From the NCBI GenBank assembly GCA_025929005.1, contig JAICND010000021.1:1-10004 (forward strand): a DNA stretch of 10,004 nt, in the 5' to 3' direction. Source of the DNA: Acidimicrobiia bacterium (GTDB lineage: Bacteria > Actinomycetota > Acidimicrobiia > Spongiisociales > ZC4RG35). Both the position numbers and the translations under genes were made by a program. Every line of letters starts with the position of its first letter. Within the stretch, counting starts at the first letter, position 1. The notes beneath the pieces were generated by a model. The model ran no database searches, was not told the origin of the DNA, and saw only the letters and a program-made list of their open reading frames with translations. Shown here piece by piece: positions 1-7,538 of this stretch.

Positions 1-471
1 ACGCCCTTCCGCCTCACCCTCGAACACTTCCTCGAACCGTCGTTCCACGGTGTCGACCTCGCTCATCCATCCGATGTCCTCGTGACGTTCCTGTTGTTGG
101 CGGCCCTGTCGGTTGGTGCTGGCCTCGCCGGGGCGGCTGTGGCCGTGCTTGCGTATAACCGCCCAGCCGAGCTCTGGGAAAAGTTCGAAGCCAGCTTTGG
201 CAAGGTGTGGGGCTGGTGGCGAAACGGCTACGGGGTCGACGATGCCTACGGAGCTCTCGTGGTAGCACCCGGCAAGAAGGCGGCCGAGACGGCCGCCTTC
301 CGATTCGATCTCGGAGTCATCGATGGTCTTGTCAACGGGGTGGGGAAGGCGGTGCGGTTGCTGGCGGCAAGGTTGCGACCCTTACAAAACGGCTTGGTAC
401 GCAGCTATGGGCTGCTCTTCACAGCCGGGGTTGTAGCGGTGGTCACGTGGATCCTCGTCAGGGGGGCTTGA
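1..471 (+). CDS. nuoL: NADH-quinone oxidoreductase subunit L, C-terminal part (5' end outside window)
   Basis: This is the last 156 residues of the NuoL antiporter-like subunit of respiratory complex I, a membrane protein that pumps protons as NADH is oxidised. The frame is open from base 1, and residues before the GTG at 82 (TPFRLTLEHFLEPSF...) still read as NuoL, so that GTG is internal. Visible parts are a membrane helix (about residues 27-50), a soluble linker with the family-like pattern around YGVDDAYGALVVAPGKKAAE, a long amphipathic stretch (DLGVIDGLVNGVGKAVRLL, then LRPLQNGLVRSYG), and a final membrane helix ending LVRGA. Large C-terminal extensions of this kind, including the lateral helix, are known for NuoL and not for NuoM or NuoN. 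The stop at 469-471 is one base before the nuoM start, as in standard nuo operons. Identity rests on this tail plus the downstream nuoM and nuoN. Confidence 0.93.
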   Translation, partial: TPFRLTLEHFLEPSFHGVDLAHPSDVLVTFLLLAALSVGAGLAGAAVAVLAYNRPAELWEKFEASFGKVWGWWRNGYGVDDAYGALVVAPGKKAAETAAFRFDLGVIDGLVNGVGKAVRLLAARLRPLQNGLVRSYGLLFTAGVVAVVTWILVRGA

Positions 472-472
472 C

Positions 473-2008
473 GTGTTGACCGCCCTCATAGTTATCCCTG
501 TGGTCGGGGCGATCTTGGTGGCCTTGCTTCCGAGGAGGCGAATCGAACTGGTCCTTCCAGTCGGAGTCGGGATGTCGCTGATTCCTCTGGCGGTATCCGG
601 GTTCCTTTTTGCTGCCTTTGAGACGGGGGAGGCGGGGTTTCAGTTCGTCGATCAGGCGGTGTGGTACGAGCCGTGGGGAATCTCGTGGTCCCTGGGGGTC
701 GACGGCATATCTCTCCCGCTCGTGGTCCTCACGACGTTGCTGGTACCGATCGCGTTAGCGGCTTCCACCAGCATCAGCCATCGCCTCAAGGAGTTCGTCG
801 CCTACACCCTGGCACTCGAGGCCGGCCTCATCGGCGTGTTTCTGGCGCTTGACCTGTTCCTATTTTTCGTCTTCTTCGAGGCGATCCTTGTGCCCATGTA
901 CTTCATCATCGGCATTTGGGGAGGCGAGCGCCGCGTCTATGCGGCCATCAAGTTCTTTCTCTACACCGCCTTTGGGTCCGCGCTCTTGCTGGCTGCGATC
1001 ATCGGACTAGCAATTCTCAACTCTCAGCAGACCGGCGCTCCTTCGTTCGCATTCACCGACCTCGCCAACCTCGACCTGTCCGTGGGAACCGAACGGCTGC
1101 TGTTTGCTGCCTTTGCCCTTGCCTTCGCAATCAAAGTCCCGCTGTTCCCGTTCCACACCTGGCTCCCTGACGCCCATGTCGAAGCTCCAACCGCCGGCTC
1201 GGTGTTACTGGCTGGGGTATTGCTGAAACTCGGTACCTATGGTCTGCTTCGATTCAACCTGGGGCTATTCCCACAGGCGTCGGTCGATCTGGTGCCTGTC
1301 CTGGCGGTGCTGGCAGTTGTCGGAATCATCTACGGAGCGTTGGTTGCGATCGTCCAGCCAGATCTCAAGAAACTTGTTGCCTACTCATCGGTGTCTCATC
1401 TCGGCTTCATCGTCCTCGGAACGTTTGCCCTCACCTCAGGGGGTCTGGCCGGCGGCGTCGTTCAGAACATCAATCACGGGGTCACAACCGGTGCACTGTT
1501 CCTTCTGGTGGGCATGATCTACGACCGCCGCCACACCAAACAGATCGCCGACTTCGGAGGTCTGGCCCAGGTCATGCCGATCTACTCGGGGATCTTTCTC
1601 TTCACCGCCTTTGCCTCCATCGGCCTCCCGGGACTCAACGGCTTTGTGGGAGAGTTCATGGTCCTGGTCGGAAGCTTCCCCACGCTGCCGGTCTATGTGA
1701 TCGTGGCCGCCGGCGGCGTGGTCCTGGCTGCGGTTTATCTGTTGTGGGCCTACGAAAGAACTTTCACTGGACCGTTGGACAAGCCCGAAAACGAGAAGCT
1801 GGTTGATCTATCCGCTCGGGAAGTCGCCCTTCTGGCACCCCTTGTGGTCCTGATGGTGCTGCTCGGGCTCTACCCCCGAATTCTCCTCGACCGGGTCGAA
1901 CCCTCCACAGAGATCGTGCTCGACCGGATCGAGGCGATTACGACGTTCTCGGTTCCTGAGCCCGGCCGGGCCATGGACATATTTGCCACCGAAAGCGGTG
2001 GAGAGTGA
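473..2008 (+). CDS. nuoM: NADH-quinone oxidoreductase subunit M
   Basis: A 511-residue multi-helix membrane protein of the Mrp-antiporter type, one of three proton channels in the complex I membrane arm. Family signatures are clear: LGVDGISLPLVVLTT near residue 80, FFEAILVPMYFIIGIWGG with the conserved glutamate E136, AIKVPLFPFHTWLPDAHVEA with K221, and LLAGVLLKLGTYGLLRF with K252. The glutamate and two lysines correspond to the charged residues that carry protons in this family. YSSVSHLGF and FVGEFMVLVG are also typical. Length is close to the usual 490-530. The GTG at 473 follows a G-rich ribosome-binding-like stretch (AGGGGGG) and sits one base after the nuoL stop, so the start is well supported. 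The stop overlaps the nuoN start in GTGA. The gene must be co-transcribed with its neighbours. Confidence 0.97.
   Translation: MLTALIVIPVVGAILVALLPRRRIELVLPVGVGMSLIPLAVSGFLFAAFETGEAGFQFVDQAVWYEPWGISWSLGVDGISLPLVVLTTLLVPIALAASTSISHRLKEFVAYTLALEAGLIGVFLALDLFLFFVFFEAILVPMYFIIGIWGGERRVYAAIKFFLYTAFGSALLLAAIIGLAILNSQQTGAPSFAFTDLANLDLSVGTERLLFAAFALAFAIKVPLFPFHTWLPDAHVEAPTAGSVLLAGVLLKLGTYGLLRFNLGLFPQASVDLVPVLAVLAVVGIIYGALVAIVQPDLKKLVAYSSVSHLGFIVLGTFALTSGGLAGGVVQNINHGVTTGALFLLVGMIYDRRHTKQIADFGGLAQVMPIYSGIFLFTAFASIGLPGLNGFVGEFMVLVGSFPTLPVYVIVAAGGVVLAAVYLLWAYERTFTGPLDKPENEKLVDLSAREVALLAPLVVLMVLLGLYPRILLDRVEPSTEIVLDRIEAITTFSVPEPGRAMDIFATESGGE
1986..2001 (+). promoter_or_regulatory. Hairpin before the nuoN start, at the nuoM end
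   Basis: CCACCG, loop AAAG, CGGTGG is a perfect 6-base-pair inverted repeat whose right arm ends three bases before the nuoN GTG. The purine-rich right arm (GGTGGAG) is the only Shine-Dalgarno-like sequence nearby and lies closer to the start than the usual 5-9 bases. A plausible reading is that ribosomes translating the nuoM end open the hairpin and reinitiate at GTGA. Chance occurrence inside GC-rich coding DNA is also possible. Confidence 0.35.
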
Positions 2009-3468
2009 TCTTCCCCGACGTCAACTGGATAGGCATCCTCCCGGAGTTAATCCTGGCCCTGGGGGCCGCCGCCATCCTGCTGATCGACGTCCAATGGGCG
2101 CCTCGCCCCCGCAACCTGGCCCGGTTCACCTTCGGTCTGCTACTGGCAGCCGGGGGGGCGGCCCTCATCCAACGGTTCTGGCTGGAAGGTTTGCCGACAG
2201 GGGAGCTTTCCCGAACGCGACCGTTCGCGGGAATGGTCGTCGTGGATCCTTACTCCGTCTTTGCACGGCTGGTACTGGTGGTGGTGTCGTTGCTTGGCTT
2301 GGGGGCTGCCTGGCGGTTCATCGAGAGCCTCGGTCGCAGGGCCGCAGAAGCATTGACATTGTTTTTGCTGGCTACCGCCGGCTTCTCGCTGATGGCGGCC
2401 TCGCCCCATCTGGTGATGATCTTTCTGGGTCTGGAAATCGGTTCGATCAGTCTCTACGTCTTGGCTGGCTTTGGCAGAAGGGATGCCCGTTCCGAGGAGT
2501 CCGCCCTCAAGTACTTCCTGCTGGGGTCATTCGCCTCGGCGATCTTTATCTACGGGGTGGCGCTTCTCTTCGCCGGAACCGGATCTCTCGACCTGTTTGA
2601 TCAAAGGCGGTTCCTCGCCGACAACATCCTGGTCCGCCCTGCGGTGTTGCTGATCGGCTTGGCGCTTGTGGTCGTAGGAATGGCGTTCAAGGTCACCGCG
2701 GCACCGTTCCATGGCTGGGCTCCCGACGTCTATGAGGGTGCCCCGGCAGGCGCGGTTGGATTCATGGCGGCCGCTGCCAAGGTGGGTGGGTTCGCTGCCT
2801 TGACGAGAATCCTGGTCACGGCTTTCGCCGACTTCGCCGACGACTGGGCAGTCGTGGTGGGGGGTATTGCGGTCTTGTCGATGCTGGTCGGCTCGGTACT
2901 TGCCCTCGTGCAGGATGACCTTCGGCGGCTGCTGGCGTACTCGGGGGTTGCCCACGCTGGTTTCATTCTCACGGGGCTTGTGGCCGGCCTGGCTGGCACC
3001 CCCGGGGTGTGGTTCTACCTGGCCGTGTATTCCGTTCAGCTGGTGGGAGCCTTTGCAGTCGTGGCGGCGGTCAGCGGTGCCGGTAGTTCGGGGTCACCCT
3101 TCGCCCGTTACGAGGGATTGGCCCGGCGACAGCCACTCCTCGCGATGGCTCTGACAGTCCTGTTGCTCGGCATGGCGGGCATCCCCCTGACCTCAGGATT
3201 CGTCGCCAAGTTCGGGGTGTTTCAGGAGGCCTGGCGGGCCGGCTTCGGGTGGCTCGTGCTCGTCGCGGTGGTGGCGTCGGTGGTGGCGTTCTTCCTGTAT
3301 CTGCGGGTGATCGTCGCCATGTATATGGCTGAACCGGTTGGGGAGGAAGTGGCTGTCCCCTCGCTCCCCATACGCACTGTCCTGACCGTGGCCATGGCCA
3401 TCACCGTCGTGTTCGGGGTCCTGCCGGCACCCCTGCTCAGCCTCGCTGCTGATGCGCTCCCGTTCTAG
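2005..3468 (+). CDS. nuoN: NADH-quinone oxidoreductase subunit N
   Basis: A 487-residue antiporter-like membrane subunit of complex I, next to the hydrophilic arm and completing the proton-pumping set. Evidence is MIFLGLEIGSISLYVLAGF with conserved E144, ALKYFLLGSFASAIFIYG, GMAFKVTAAPFHGWAPDVYE with K229, AAAAKVGGFAALTR with K259, and RRLLAYSGVAHAGFIL. These match the charged channel residues and the PFH.WAPD loop that separate NuoN from NuoL and NuoM. Length and about 14 hydrophobic segments fit the family. The GTG start overlaps the nuoM stop by four bases, which suggests reinitiation by ribosomes finishing nuoM; a perfect 6-base-pair hairpin lies just before it. The 3' end overlaps the next gene by 17 bases. 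Confidence 0.97.
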   Translation: MIFPDVNWIGILPELILALGAAAILLIDVQWAPRPRNLARFTFGLLLAAGGAALIQRFWLEGLPTGELSRTRPFAGMVVVDPYSVFARLVLVVVSLLGLGAAWRFIESLGRRAAEALTLFLLATAGFSLMAASPHLVMIFLGLEIGSISLYVLAGFGRRDARSEESALKYFLLGSFASAIFIYGVALLFAGTGSLDLFDQRRFLADNILVRPAVLLIGLALVVVGMAFKVTAAPFHGWAPDVYEGAPAGAVGFMAAAAKVGGFAALTRILVTAFADFADDWAVVVGGIAVLSMLVGSVLALVQDDLRRLLAYSGVAHAGFILTGLVAGLAGTPGVWFYLAVYSVQLVGAFAVVAAVSGAGSSGSPFARYEGLARRQPLLAMALTVLLLGMAGIPLTSGFVAKFGVFQEAWRAGFGWLVLVAVVASVVAFFLYLRVIVAMYMAEPVGEEVAVPSLPIRTVLTVAMAITVVFGVLPAPLLSLAADALPF

Positions 3469-4615
3469 ACGGCGCGTCCTCTTTAGTGGTCTCATCGTCA
3501 TCGGGTGCAGCGCGACTCCGGCGTTCGCCGAAGTGACGCAGTCGGATCTGGTCATCGTGCGTCCCGACGACACGATCACCGAGGATCTCTATGCGGCGGG
3601 CAATTCGATTCGCATCGAGGGCCGCATCGAAGGTGATCTCTACGCGGTTGCTTTTAATGAGATCGTGGTTAGCGGGGTCGTCACCGGTGACGTCGTGGCG
3701 ATCGCTAGTCGGATCGAAGTCACCGGAACCATCGAAGGCTCGCTGCGGCTGGCTGCTGGACGGGTGTTGATGCACGGAGCGGTTGGCGATGACATGCTGG
3801 TCGCTTCCTGGACGACGGAGGTGGGCACCGAAGGCGTTGTGGGCCGCGATCTGCTCTCCTGGTCAAACAGGCTGGGGATGGAAGGGTCGGTGGATCGCGA
3901 CCTTCAGGGCAACGCCTCGAGGTTGAGCATTGCCGGGGCCGTGAATGGTCGGGTGGTGGTCGCAGTCGGGCGGATGCGGGTGGAACCATCGGCCCACATC
4001 GGCGGAGACATTGTTTACGAGTCGCGGCGGGAAGCGGAGATCGAATCAATCGACGTCGGAGGAAACGTGATCAGGCGGACTGCCCTTCCCGCCAACGTCC
4101 GGTTGCGAGGTTTGCGGGTTCTCACGTTGACGCTGGCGGTCCTAGGCGTTACTGCCATGGCTTTGACGATCACCTGGCTCTGGCCCCGAAGGGTGGCAGG
4201 CACCATCGCCCAGGCGCGATCTGGATTGAGGACCTGGCTAATCGGTTTGGCGGTGGTCTTGTCGCCATTCGTGGCAGCCGCTGTGCTCGCCCTCCTGGTC
4301 GGTCTGTCACCACCCGAGGCCGGAATTCCCCTGGCCCTGGTGTTGCTGCCCCTCGTGCTGGGTCTGTTGGGCGTGGTGGTGATGTCAGCGCTGATCGGAT
4401 TCGTTCCAGTCGCCGGATTGATCGGACGTCGTCTGCTTCCCCAACGTTCAATCGCGGCCGGAGTCCTTATTGGAATGGCGGTCCTATTCGTCGCCCTGGC
4501 GGTTCCGGTAGTCAGCTGGTTGGTAGTGGTGGTCGGCACCCCCCTCGGCATCGGCTCATGGATCCGCCACCTCGGCCTGGCGCATGATGCGGGACCTTCG
4601 GAGTCGTCGGCATGA
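3452..4615 (+). CDS. Exported bactofilin-like beta-repeat protein with C-terminal membrane helices
   Basis: A 387-residue protein of unknown function. Residues 1-26 form a signal peptide: five arginines in RSRSRRR, a hydrophobic core, and an AFA cleavage site before E27. Residues about 35-190 hold roughly eight 17-18-residue repeats, each of the type 'VxGxIxGDLxxxAxxIxV' (for example RIEGDLYAVAFNEIVVSG, VVTGDVVAIASRIEVTG, TIEGSLRLAAGRVLMHG). This is the pattern of a right-handed beta-helix as in polymer-forming bactofilins. Residues about 222-363 hold four or five membrane helices with a WPRR motif after the first, followed by a short polar tail. Classical bactofilins are cytosolic and lack both signal peptide and helices, so this belongs to a membrane-anchored variant whose repeat domain probably lies outside. 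The ATG overlaps nuoN by 17 bases and has no visible ribosome binding site, so translation is probably coupled. The domain assignment is by repeat pattern, not search. Confidence 0.75.
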   Translation: MRSRSRRRVLFSGLIVIGCSATPAFAEVTQSDLVIVRPDDTITEDLYAAGNSIRIEGRIEGDLYAVAFNEIVVSGVVTGDVVAIASRIEVTGTIEGSLRLAAGRVLMHGAVGDDMLVASWTTEVGTEGVVGRDLLSWSNRLGMEGSVDRDLQGNASRLSIAGAVNGRVVVAVGRMRVEPSAHIGGDIVYESRREAEIESIDVGGNVIRRTALPANVRLRGLRVLTLTLAVLGVTAMALTITWLWPRRVAGTIAQARSGLRTWLIGLAVVLSPFVAAAVLALLVGLSPPEAGIPLALVLLPLVLGLLGVVVMSALIGFVPVAGLIGRRLLPQRSIAAGVLIGMAVLFVALAVPVVSWLVVVVGTPLGIGSWIRHLGLAHDAGPSESSA

Positions 4616-5913
4616 GCGCGGTCTTCTCACGGGGTGACGATCTGCCGATGGCAGTCAGAGCCGAGGGTTGCTGGGTGTTCGATGCTGAGGGTCGGTCCTA
4701 TCTCGATGCTGCGGGCGGGGCGGTGGTATCGGCCGTCGGGCATGGCCGCACCAGCATTGTCGATGCGATCGCCGCTCACCTCGGACAACTTGACTATGTC
4801 CACTCAGCGACCTTTCGAACCGAGGCGGTGGAGGCCTATGCCGCCGAATTGGCCGAACTCGTGCCGCTGAGGGGCGCCCGGGTATACCCGGTGGCCGGGG
4901 GAAGTGAAGCCACCGAAACGGCCTTGAAGCTGGCCCGGGCTACCCAGGTTGCCCGCGGCGAGGCCCATCGCGTGTCCTTCGTTACCCGACGTGGTTCCTA
5001 TCACGGCAACACCCTCGGAGCTCTGGATGTCTCGGGACGTCGGCGGTTGCGGGTCCCTTATGAGCCGTTGCTGGGCAGGGCGGTTTTTGTGCCCGAGGTG
5101 AACGAGTATCGCTGTCCGGTGCCCACCCACCCGGTTGATTGCGGGTCCCGCCACGCAGAAAGGCTCGAGGAGGAGATCGTCAAGCGGGGCGACGTCGTGG
5201 CCTTCATCGGCGAGTCGGTGGGTGGAGCCACCATGGGTGCCACCGTTCCCCCTCCCGACTACTGGAAAACCGTGGCCGAGGTTTGTGATCGAAACGGAGT
5301 CCTGCTCATCGTCGACGAAGTCATGGCCGGGTTCGGCCGCACCGGCCAGTGGTTCGGAGTCCAGCATTGGGGGATCGAACCTGACATCCTGGTGACCGGG
5401 AAAGGAGCGGCTTCCGGCTACTGGCCGCTCGGGCTCTGCATCGCCTCGGGGGAGATCTTCACCTCGGTATCACAGGCTGGCTTCATCCACGGTTTCACCT
5501 TCTCCCATCACGGTGCGGGCGCCGCCGCCGGCCAGGAGGTGCTCAAAATCATCAAGGAGGAGGGCTTGGTGGAAGCTGCGAATCGCCAGGGAAAGAAACT
5601 CGGCGACGGCCTGGCGGCCACCCTCGGTGACCACCCCCAGGTGGGCGACATCCGTGGGATCGGTCTGCTCTGGGCGATCGAGTTCGTGGCGGATCGCGCT
5701 TCCAAGACTCCGTTCGACCACTCGCAGAGCGTTACCGATCAGGTCGTGAAGTTGGCTCTCGACCACGGGCTCCTCCTTTACCCGGTCCGCGGCGGAGCCG
5801 ACGGAATCAATGGAGATGCGGTCTTGCTAGGCCCACCTCTGACGATCAATGACGAGGAGATCTCCCAGGTCGTGGACCGGCTGGCTTCGTCGCTTACCCC
5901 CCTGCGGACGTAG
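4612..5913 (+). CDS. Class III PLP-dependent aminotransferase
   Basis: A 433-residue fold-type I transaminase of the class III (omega-amino acid/acetylornithine/GABA) group, using pyridoxal phosphate to move an amino group between an amine or amino acid and a keto acid. Landmarks in order: GGSEATETALKLAR (96-109, phosphate-binding), GSYHGNT with Y130-H131 stacking on the cofactor, LLIVDEVMAGFGRTGQWFG with D235 contacting the pyridine nitrogen, and DILVTGKGAASGYWPLG with Schiff-base lysine K264, then HGFTFSHHG. All expected catalytic residues are present and the length is normal. Residues YRCPVPTHPVDC (about 165-176) are typical of actinobacterial members whose substrates are unassigned, so no specific reaction is given. 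The ATG overlaps the preceding stop in ATGA, with GGAG eight bases upstream. It sits in the extended nuo transcript with no pathway partner nearby. Confidence 0.92.
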   Translation: MSAVFSRGDDLPMAVRAEGCWVFDAEGRSYLDAAGGAVVSAVGHGRTSIVDAIAAHLGQLDYVHSATFRTEAVEAYAAELAELVPLRGARVYPVAGGSEATETALKLARATQVARGEAHRVSFVTRRGSYHGNTLGALDVSGRRRLRVPYEPLLGRAVFVPEVNEYRCPVPTHPVDCGSRHAERLEEEIVKRGDVVAFIGESVGGATMGATVPPPDYWKTVAEVCDRNGVLLIVDEVMAGFGRTGQWFGVQHWGIEPDILVTGKGAASGYWPLGLCIASGEIFTSVSQAGFIHGFTFSHHGAGAAAGQEVLKIIKEEGLVEAANRQGKKLGDGLAATLGDHPQVGDIRGIGLLWAIEFVADRASKTPFDHSQSVTDQVVKLALDHGLLLYPVRGGADGINGDAVLLGPPLTINDEEISQVVDRLASSLTPLRT

Positions 5914-5916
5914 CAT
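5911..5916 (+). promoter_or_regulatory. Candidate leaderless -10 element for moaA (TAGCAT)
   Basis: TAGCAT fits the actinobacterial TANNNT -10 consensus and lies seven bases before the GTG of moaA; its first three bases are the stop codon of the aminotransferase gene. No Shine-Dalgarno precedes moaA. No good -35 hexamer is seen, which is common for such promoters. It would give moaA its own leaderless transcript besides read-through from the nuo block. Confidence 0.35.
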
Positions 5917-5923
5917 CATCCTT

Positions 5924-6937
5924 GTGAGTTCGCTGACGGACACCCTGGGAAGGCCCCTCCACGATCTCCGGATTTCGGTGACCGACCGATGCAATTTCCG
6001 GTGCACGTACTGCATGCCCAAGGAGGTCTTTGGTCGGGAGTACGAGTTCCTGGCCCGCGAGCAGTTGCTGTCCTTCGAGGAGATCGATCGGGTGGCCCGG
6101 GCTTTTGTCCGGGCGGGGGCTCGCAAACTCCGGCTAACCGGGGGAGAGCCGCTGCTCCGAAAGAACATCGAAGACCTGGTGTCGCTGCTCGCCCGGATTC
6201 CCGAAGTCGAGGATCTGACGCTCACCACCAACGGGTCGCTTCTCGCTCGCAAAGCCGAGGCTCTTAAGGCGGCGGGGCTGAACCGGGTAACGGTGTCTCT
6301 GGACTCAATGGATGACACGGTCTTTATGGCGATGAACGATGTCGGTTTCCCGGTGCAGAAGGTCCTCGACGGCATCGAGGCCGCGGCTGCCGCCGGTCTG
6401 AGCCCGATCAAAGTGAACATGGTGGTAAAGCGGGGGGTGAACGAAGATTCGGTTGTTGATGTCGCCAGTCACTTTCGGGGGACCGGGCATGTCGTGCGAT
6501 TCATCGAGTACATGGATGTCGGTACCACCAACGGCTGGCGTCTCGACGATGTGGTGTCCGGTCGCGAGATAGTGCAAATGATCGAGGCCGCCTTCCCCGT
6601 CGAGCCGATCGACCCGGACTACCGGGGCGAGGTTGCCCAGCGATACCGCTACCTCGACGGCGCAGGCGAGATCGGCGTGATCACATCGGTCACCCAGCCG
6701 TTCTGTGGGGACTGCACGCGGGCGCGGCTCTCTGCAGAAGGACAGGTTTACACCTGTCTGTTCGCAGGCAAGGGATCGGATCTGCGGGCTTTGTTGCGCA
6801 ACGGGGGTACCGATGAGGATCTCGACCAGGCCATTGCCTCGATTTGGTCGGTGAGAGCCGACCGCTACTCGGAGATCCGCACCTCGCAAACGGTGTCGAT
6901 CCGCCCCAAAGTGGAAATGAGCTATATCGGCGGATGA
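5924..6937 (+). CDS. moaA: GTP 3',8-cyclase, molybdenum cofactor biosynthesis protein A
   Basis: A 337-residue radical SAM enzyme that, with MoaC, turns GTP into cyclic pyranopterin monophosphate in the first step of molybdenum cofactor synthesis in the cytosol. The N-terminal cluster motif ISVTDRCNFRCTYCMP supplies C23, C27 and C30 for the SAM-binding [4Fe-4S] cluster; LRLTGGEPLLR follows for SAM contact, then TTNGSLL. The C-terminal GTP-binding [4Fe-4S] cluster has C261-x2-C264-x13-C278, and RARLSAEGQVYTCLF is typical. The protein ends in Gly-Gly (SYIGG), the conserved MoaA tail needed for catalysis. The reading frame is open back to 5849, but that would add 25 residues overlapping the aminotransferase and absent from the family, so the GTG at 5924 is chosen. 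No moaC, moaD or moaE lies in the window; mobA lies about 600 bases downstream on the other strand. Confidence 0.96.
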   Translation: MSSLTDTLGRPLHDLRISVTDRCNFRCTYCMPKEVFGREYEFLAREQLLSFEEIDRVARAFVRAGARKLRLTGGEPLLRKNIEDLVSLLARIPEVEDLTLTTNGSLLARKAEALKAAGLNRVTVSLDSMDDTVFMAMNDVGFPVQKVLDGIEAAAAAGLSPIKVNMVVKRGVNEDSVVDVASHFRGTGHVVRFIEYMDVGTTNGWRLDDVVSGREIVQMIEAAFPVEPIDPDYRGEVAQRYRYLDGAGEIGVITSVTQPFCGDCTRARLSAEGQVYTCLFAGKGSDLRALLRNGGTDEDLDQAIASIWSVRADRYSEIRTSQTVSIRPKVEMSYIGG

Positions 6938-6939
6938 TC

Positions 6940-6973
6940 GGGTCTGTATTGCCCAATACCTGCCTCGAGACCT
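6940..6973. terminator. Candidate bidirectional terminator between moaA and the cupin gene
   Basis: The 45-base gap between two converging genes holds a nested inverted repeat: outer arms GGGTCT (6940-6945, including one G-U) and AGACCT (6968-6973), inner arms GTATTG (6946-6951) and CAATAC (6954-6959), with eight unpaired bases on one side. There is no run of T on either strand, so it is not a textbook intrinsic terminator, but the position is right for ending both transcripts. Confidence 0.35.
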
Positions 6974-6982
6974 AATCCCCTA

Positions 6983-7462
6983 TCAGATTTCGGTGTCCGG
7001 TGGCAGGATGTCGATACCGAACCCGGCAGAAACGCGGACCAACGCTTCAACATCCGGTTCGGCCGGGTCAGGCAAACGCCGCTCGACGGCCGGTGCACCC
7101 ACGGCCCGCACAAAGTCCTCGAACTGGGCGGGGGTGGTGATCTGAAGCACTCGTGCCGGCGCCGTGTCGCTGATCTGAAATCGGTGAGGGATTTGTCGAG
7201 GAAGGAAGGCGAAGCCGCCGGGTCCGTATGTGGCTGACTCGCCAGAGCACCAGAACGTGACTTCGCCTTCGAGAACATAGAACATCTCATCCTCACGCTG
7301 ATGCGTGTGGGGGGGAGGTCCGAATCCCGCAGGGCCAAGGAATTCGAAGATGGTCATGATCCCTCGAGTGGAGTCGCCGCCTGCTTTCAGGGTATAAAGG
7401 TTGTTCAGGAACCAGTACGGTTCCCCCTCTTCGTGTCCGAGCAGCAGAGCATCGAGGGGCAC
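6983..7462 (-). CDS. Single-domain cupin protein
   Basis: A 159-residue small beta-barrel protein of the cupin superfamily, substrate unknown. Motif 1 is PPPHTHQREDEMFYVLEGE, giving metal ligands H52, H54 and E59; motif 2 is YGPGGFAFLPRQIPHRFQ, giving H93. All four ligands of a mononuclear metal site are therefore present, so a dioxygenase-like or binding role is possible. The opening PLDALLLGHEEGEPYWFLNNLYTLKA resembles the start of many actinobacterial cupins. I chose the GTG at 7462 because AGGAGAAGG sits seven bases before it; an in-frame TTG at 7534 would add 24 residues but has a weaker site and would place the likely -10 element inside the gene. It lies downstream of mobA on the same strand. 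A link to molybdenum cofactor is only positional. Confidence 0.85.
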   Translation of the reverse strand: MPLDALLLGHEEGEPYWFLNNLYTLKAGGDSTRGIMTIFEFLGPAGFGPPPHTHQREDEMFYVLEGEVTFWCSGESATYGPGGFAFLPRQIPHRFQISDTAPARVLQITTPAQFEDFVRAVGAPAVERRLPDPAEPDVEALVRVSAGFGIDILPPDTEI

Positions 7463-7465
7463 AGT

Positions 7466-7474
7466 CCTTCTCCT
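7466..7474 (-). promoter_or_regulatory. Strong ribosome binding site deciding the cupin start
   Basis: AGGAGAAGG on the minus strand, with AGGAG seven bases before the GTG at 7462. It is the best Shine-Dalgarno in the window and is the main reason for preferring this start over the TTG at 7534. Confidence 0.7.
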
Positions 7475-7493
7475 GTCGATCGGCCGGATCGCA

Positions 7494-7499
7494 ATGCTA
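7494..7499 (-). promoter_or_regulatory. Candidate -10 element for the cupin gene (TAGCAT)
   Basis: TAGCAT on the minus strand, identical to the hexamer before moaA, would start a transcript with a leader of about 25 bases containing the cupin ribosome binding site. No matching -35 was found. Support is modest and rests on position and similarity to the other hexamers. Confidence 0.25.
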
Positions 7500-7538
7500 A
7501 TCCCCGCCGTTTCTCCGTTCTGGTGGCTAACCAATAAG

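Noticed and set aside
82..471. Reading 82-471 as a separate small gene starting at GTG.
   Set aside because: The same frame is open to base 1 and the upstream residues continue NuoL, so this GTG is an internal valine.
2207..2232. Imperfect inverted repeat CGAACG-CGAC-CGTTCG inside nuoN.
   Set aside because: It sits well inside conserved coding sequence, and such short repeats are expected by chance in GC-rich DNA; there is no sign of a regulatory role.
4015..4551. Long antisense open frame (178 residues) opposite the bactofilin-like gene.
   Set aside because: Low-complexity threonine/arginine/proline-rich translation typical of antisense shadow frames in GC-rich DNA; the plus-strand gene has clear structure and codon bias.
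4804..5367. Antisense open frame of 187 residues opposite the aminotransferase gene.
   Set aside because: It lies wholly opposite intact catalytic motifs of the aminotransferase and shows no domain of its own.
5849..5923. 25-residue upstream extension of moaA.
   Set aside because: It overlaps the aminotransferase gene and its arginine-rich sequence does not resemble MoaA; the family's normal start fits the GTG at 5924.
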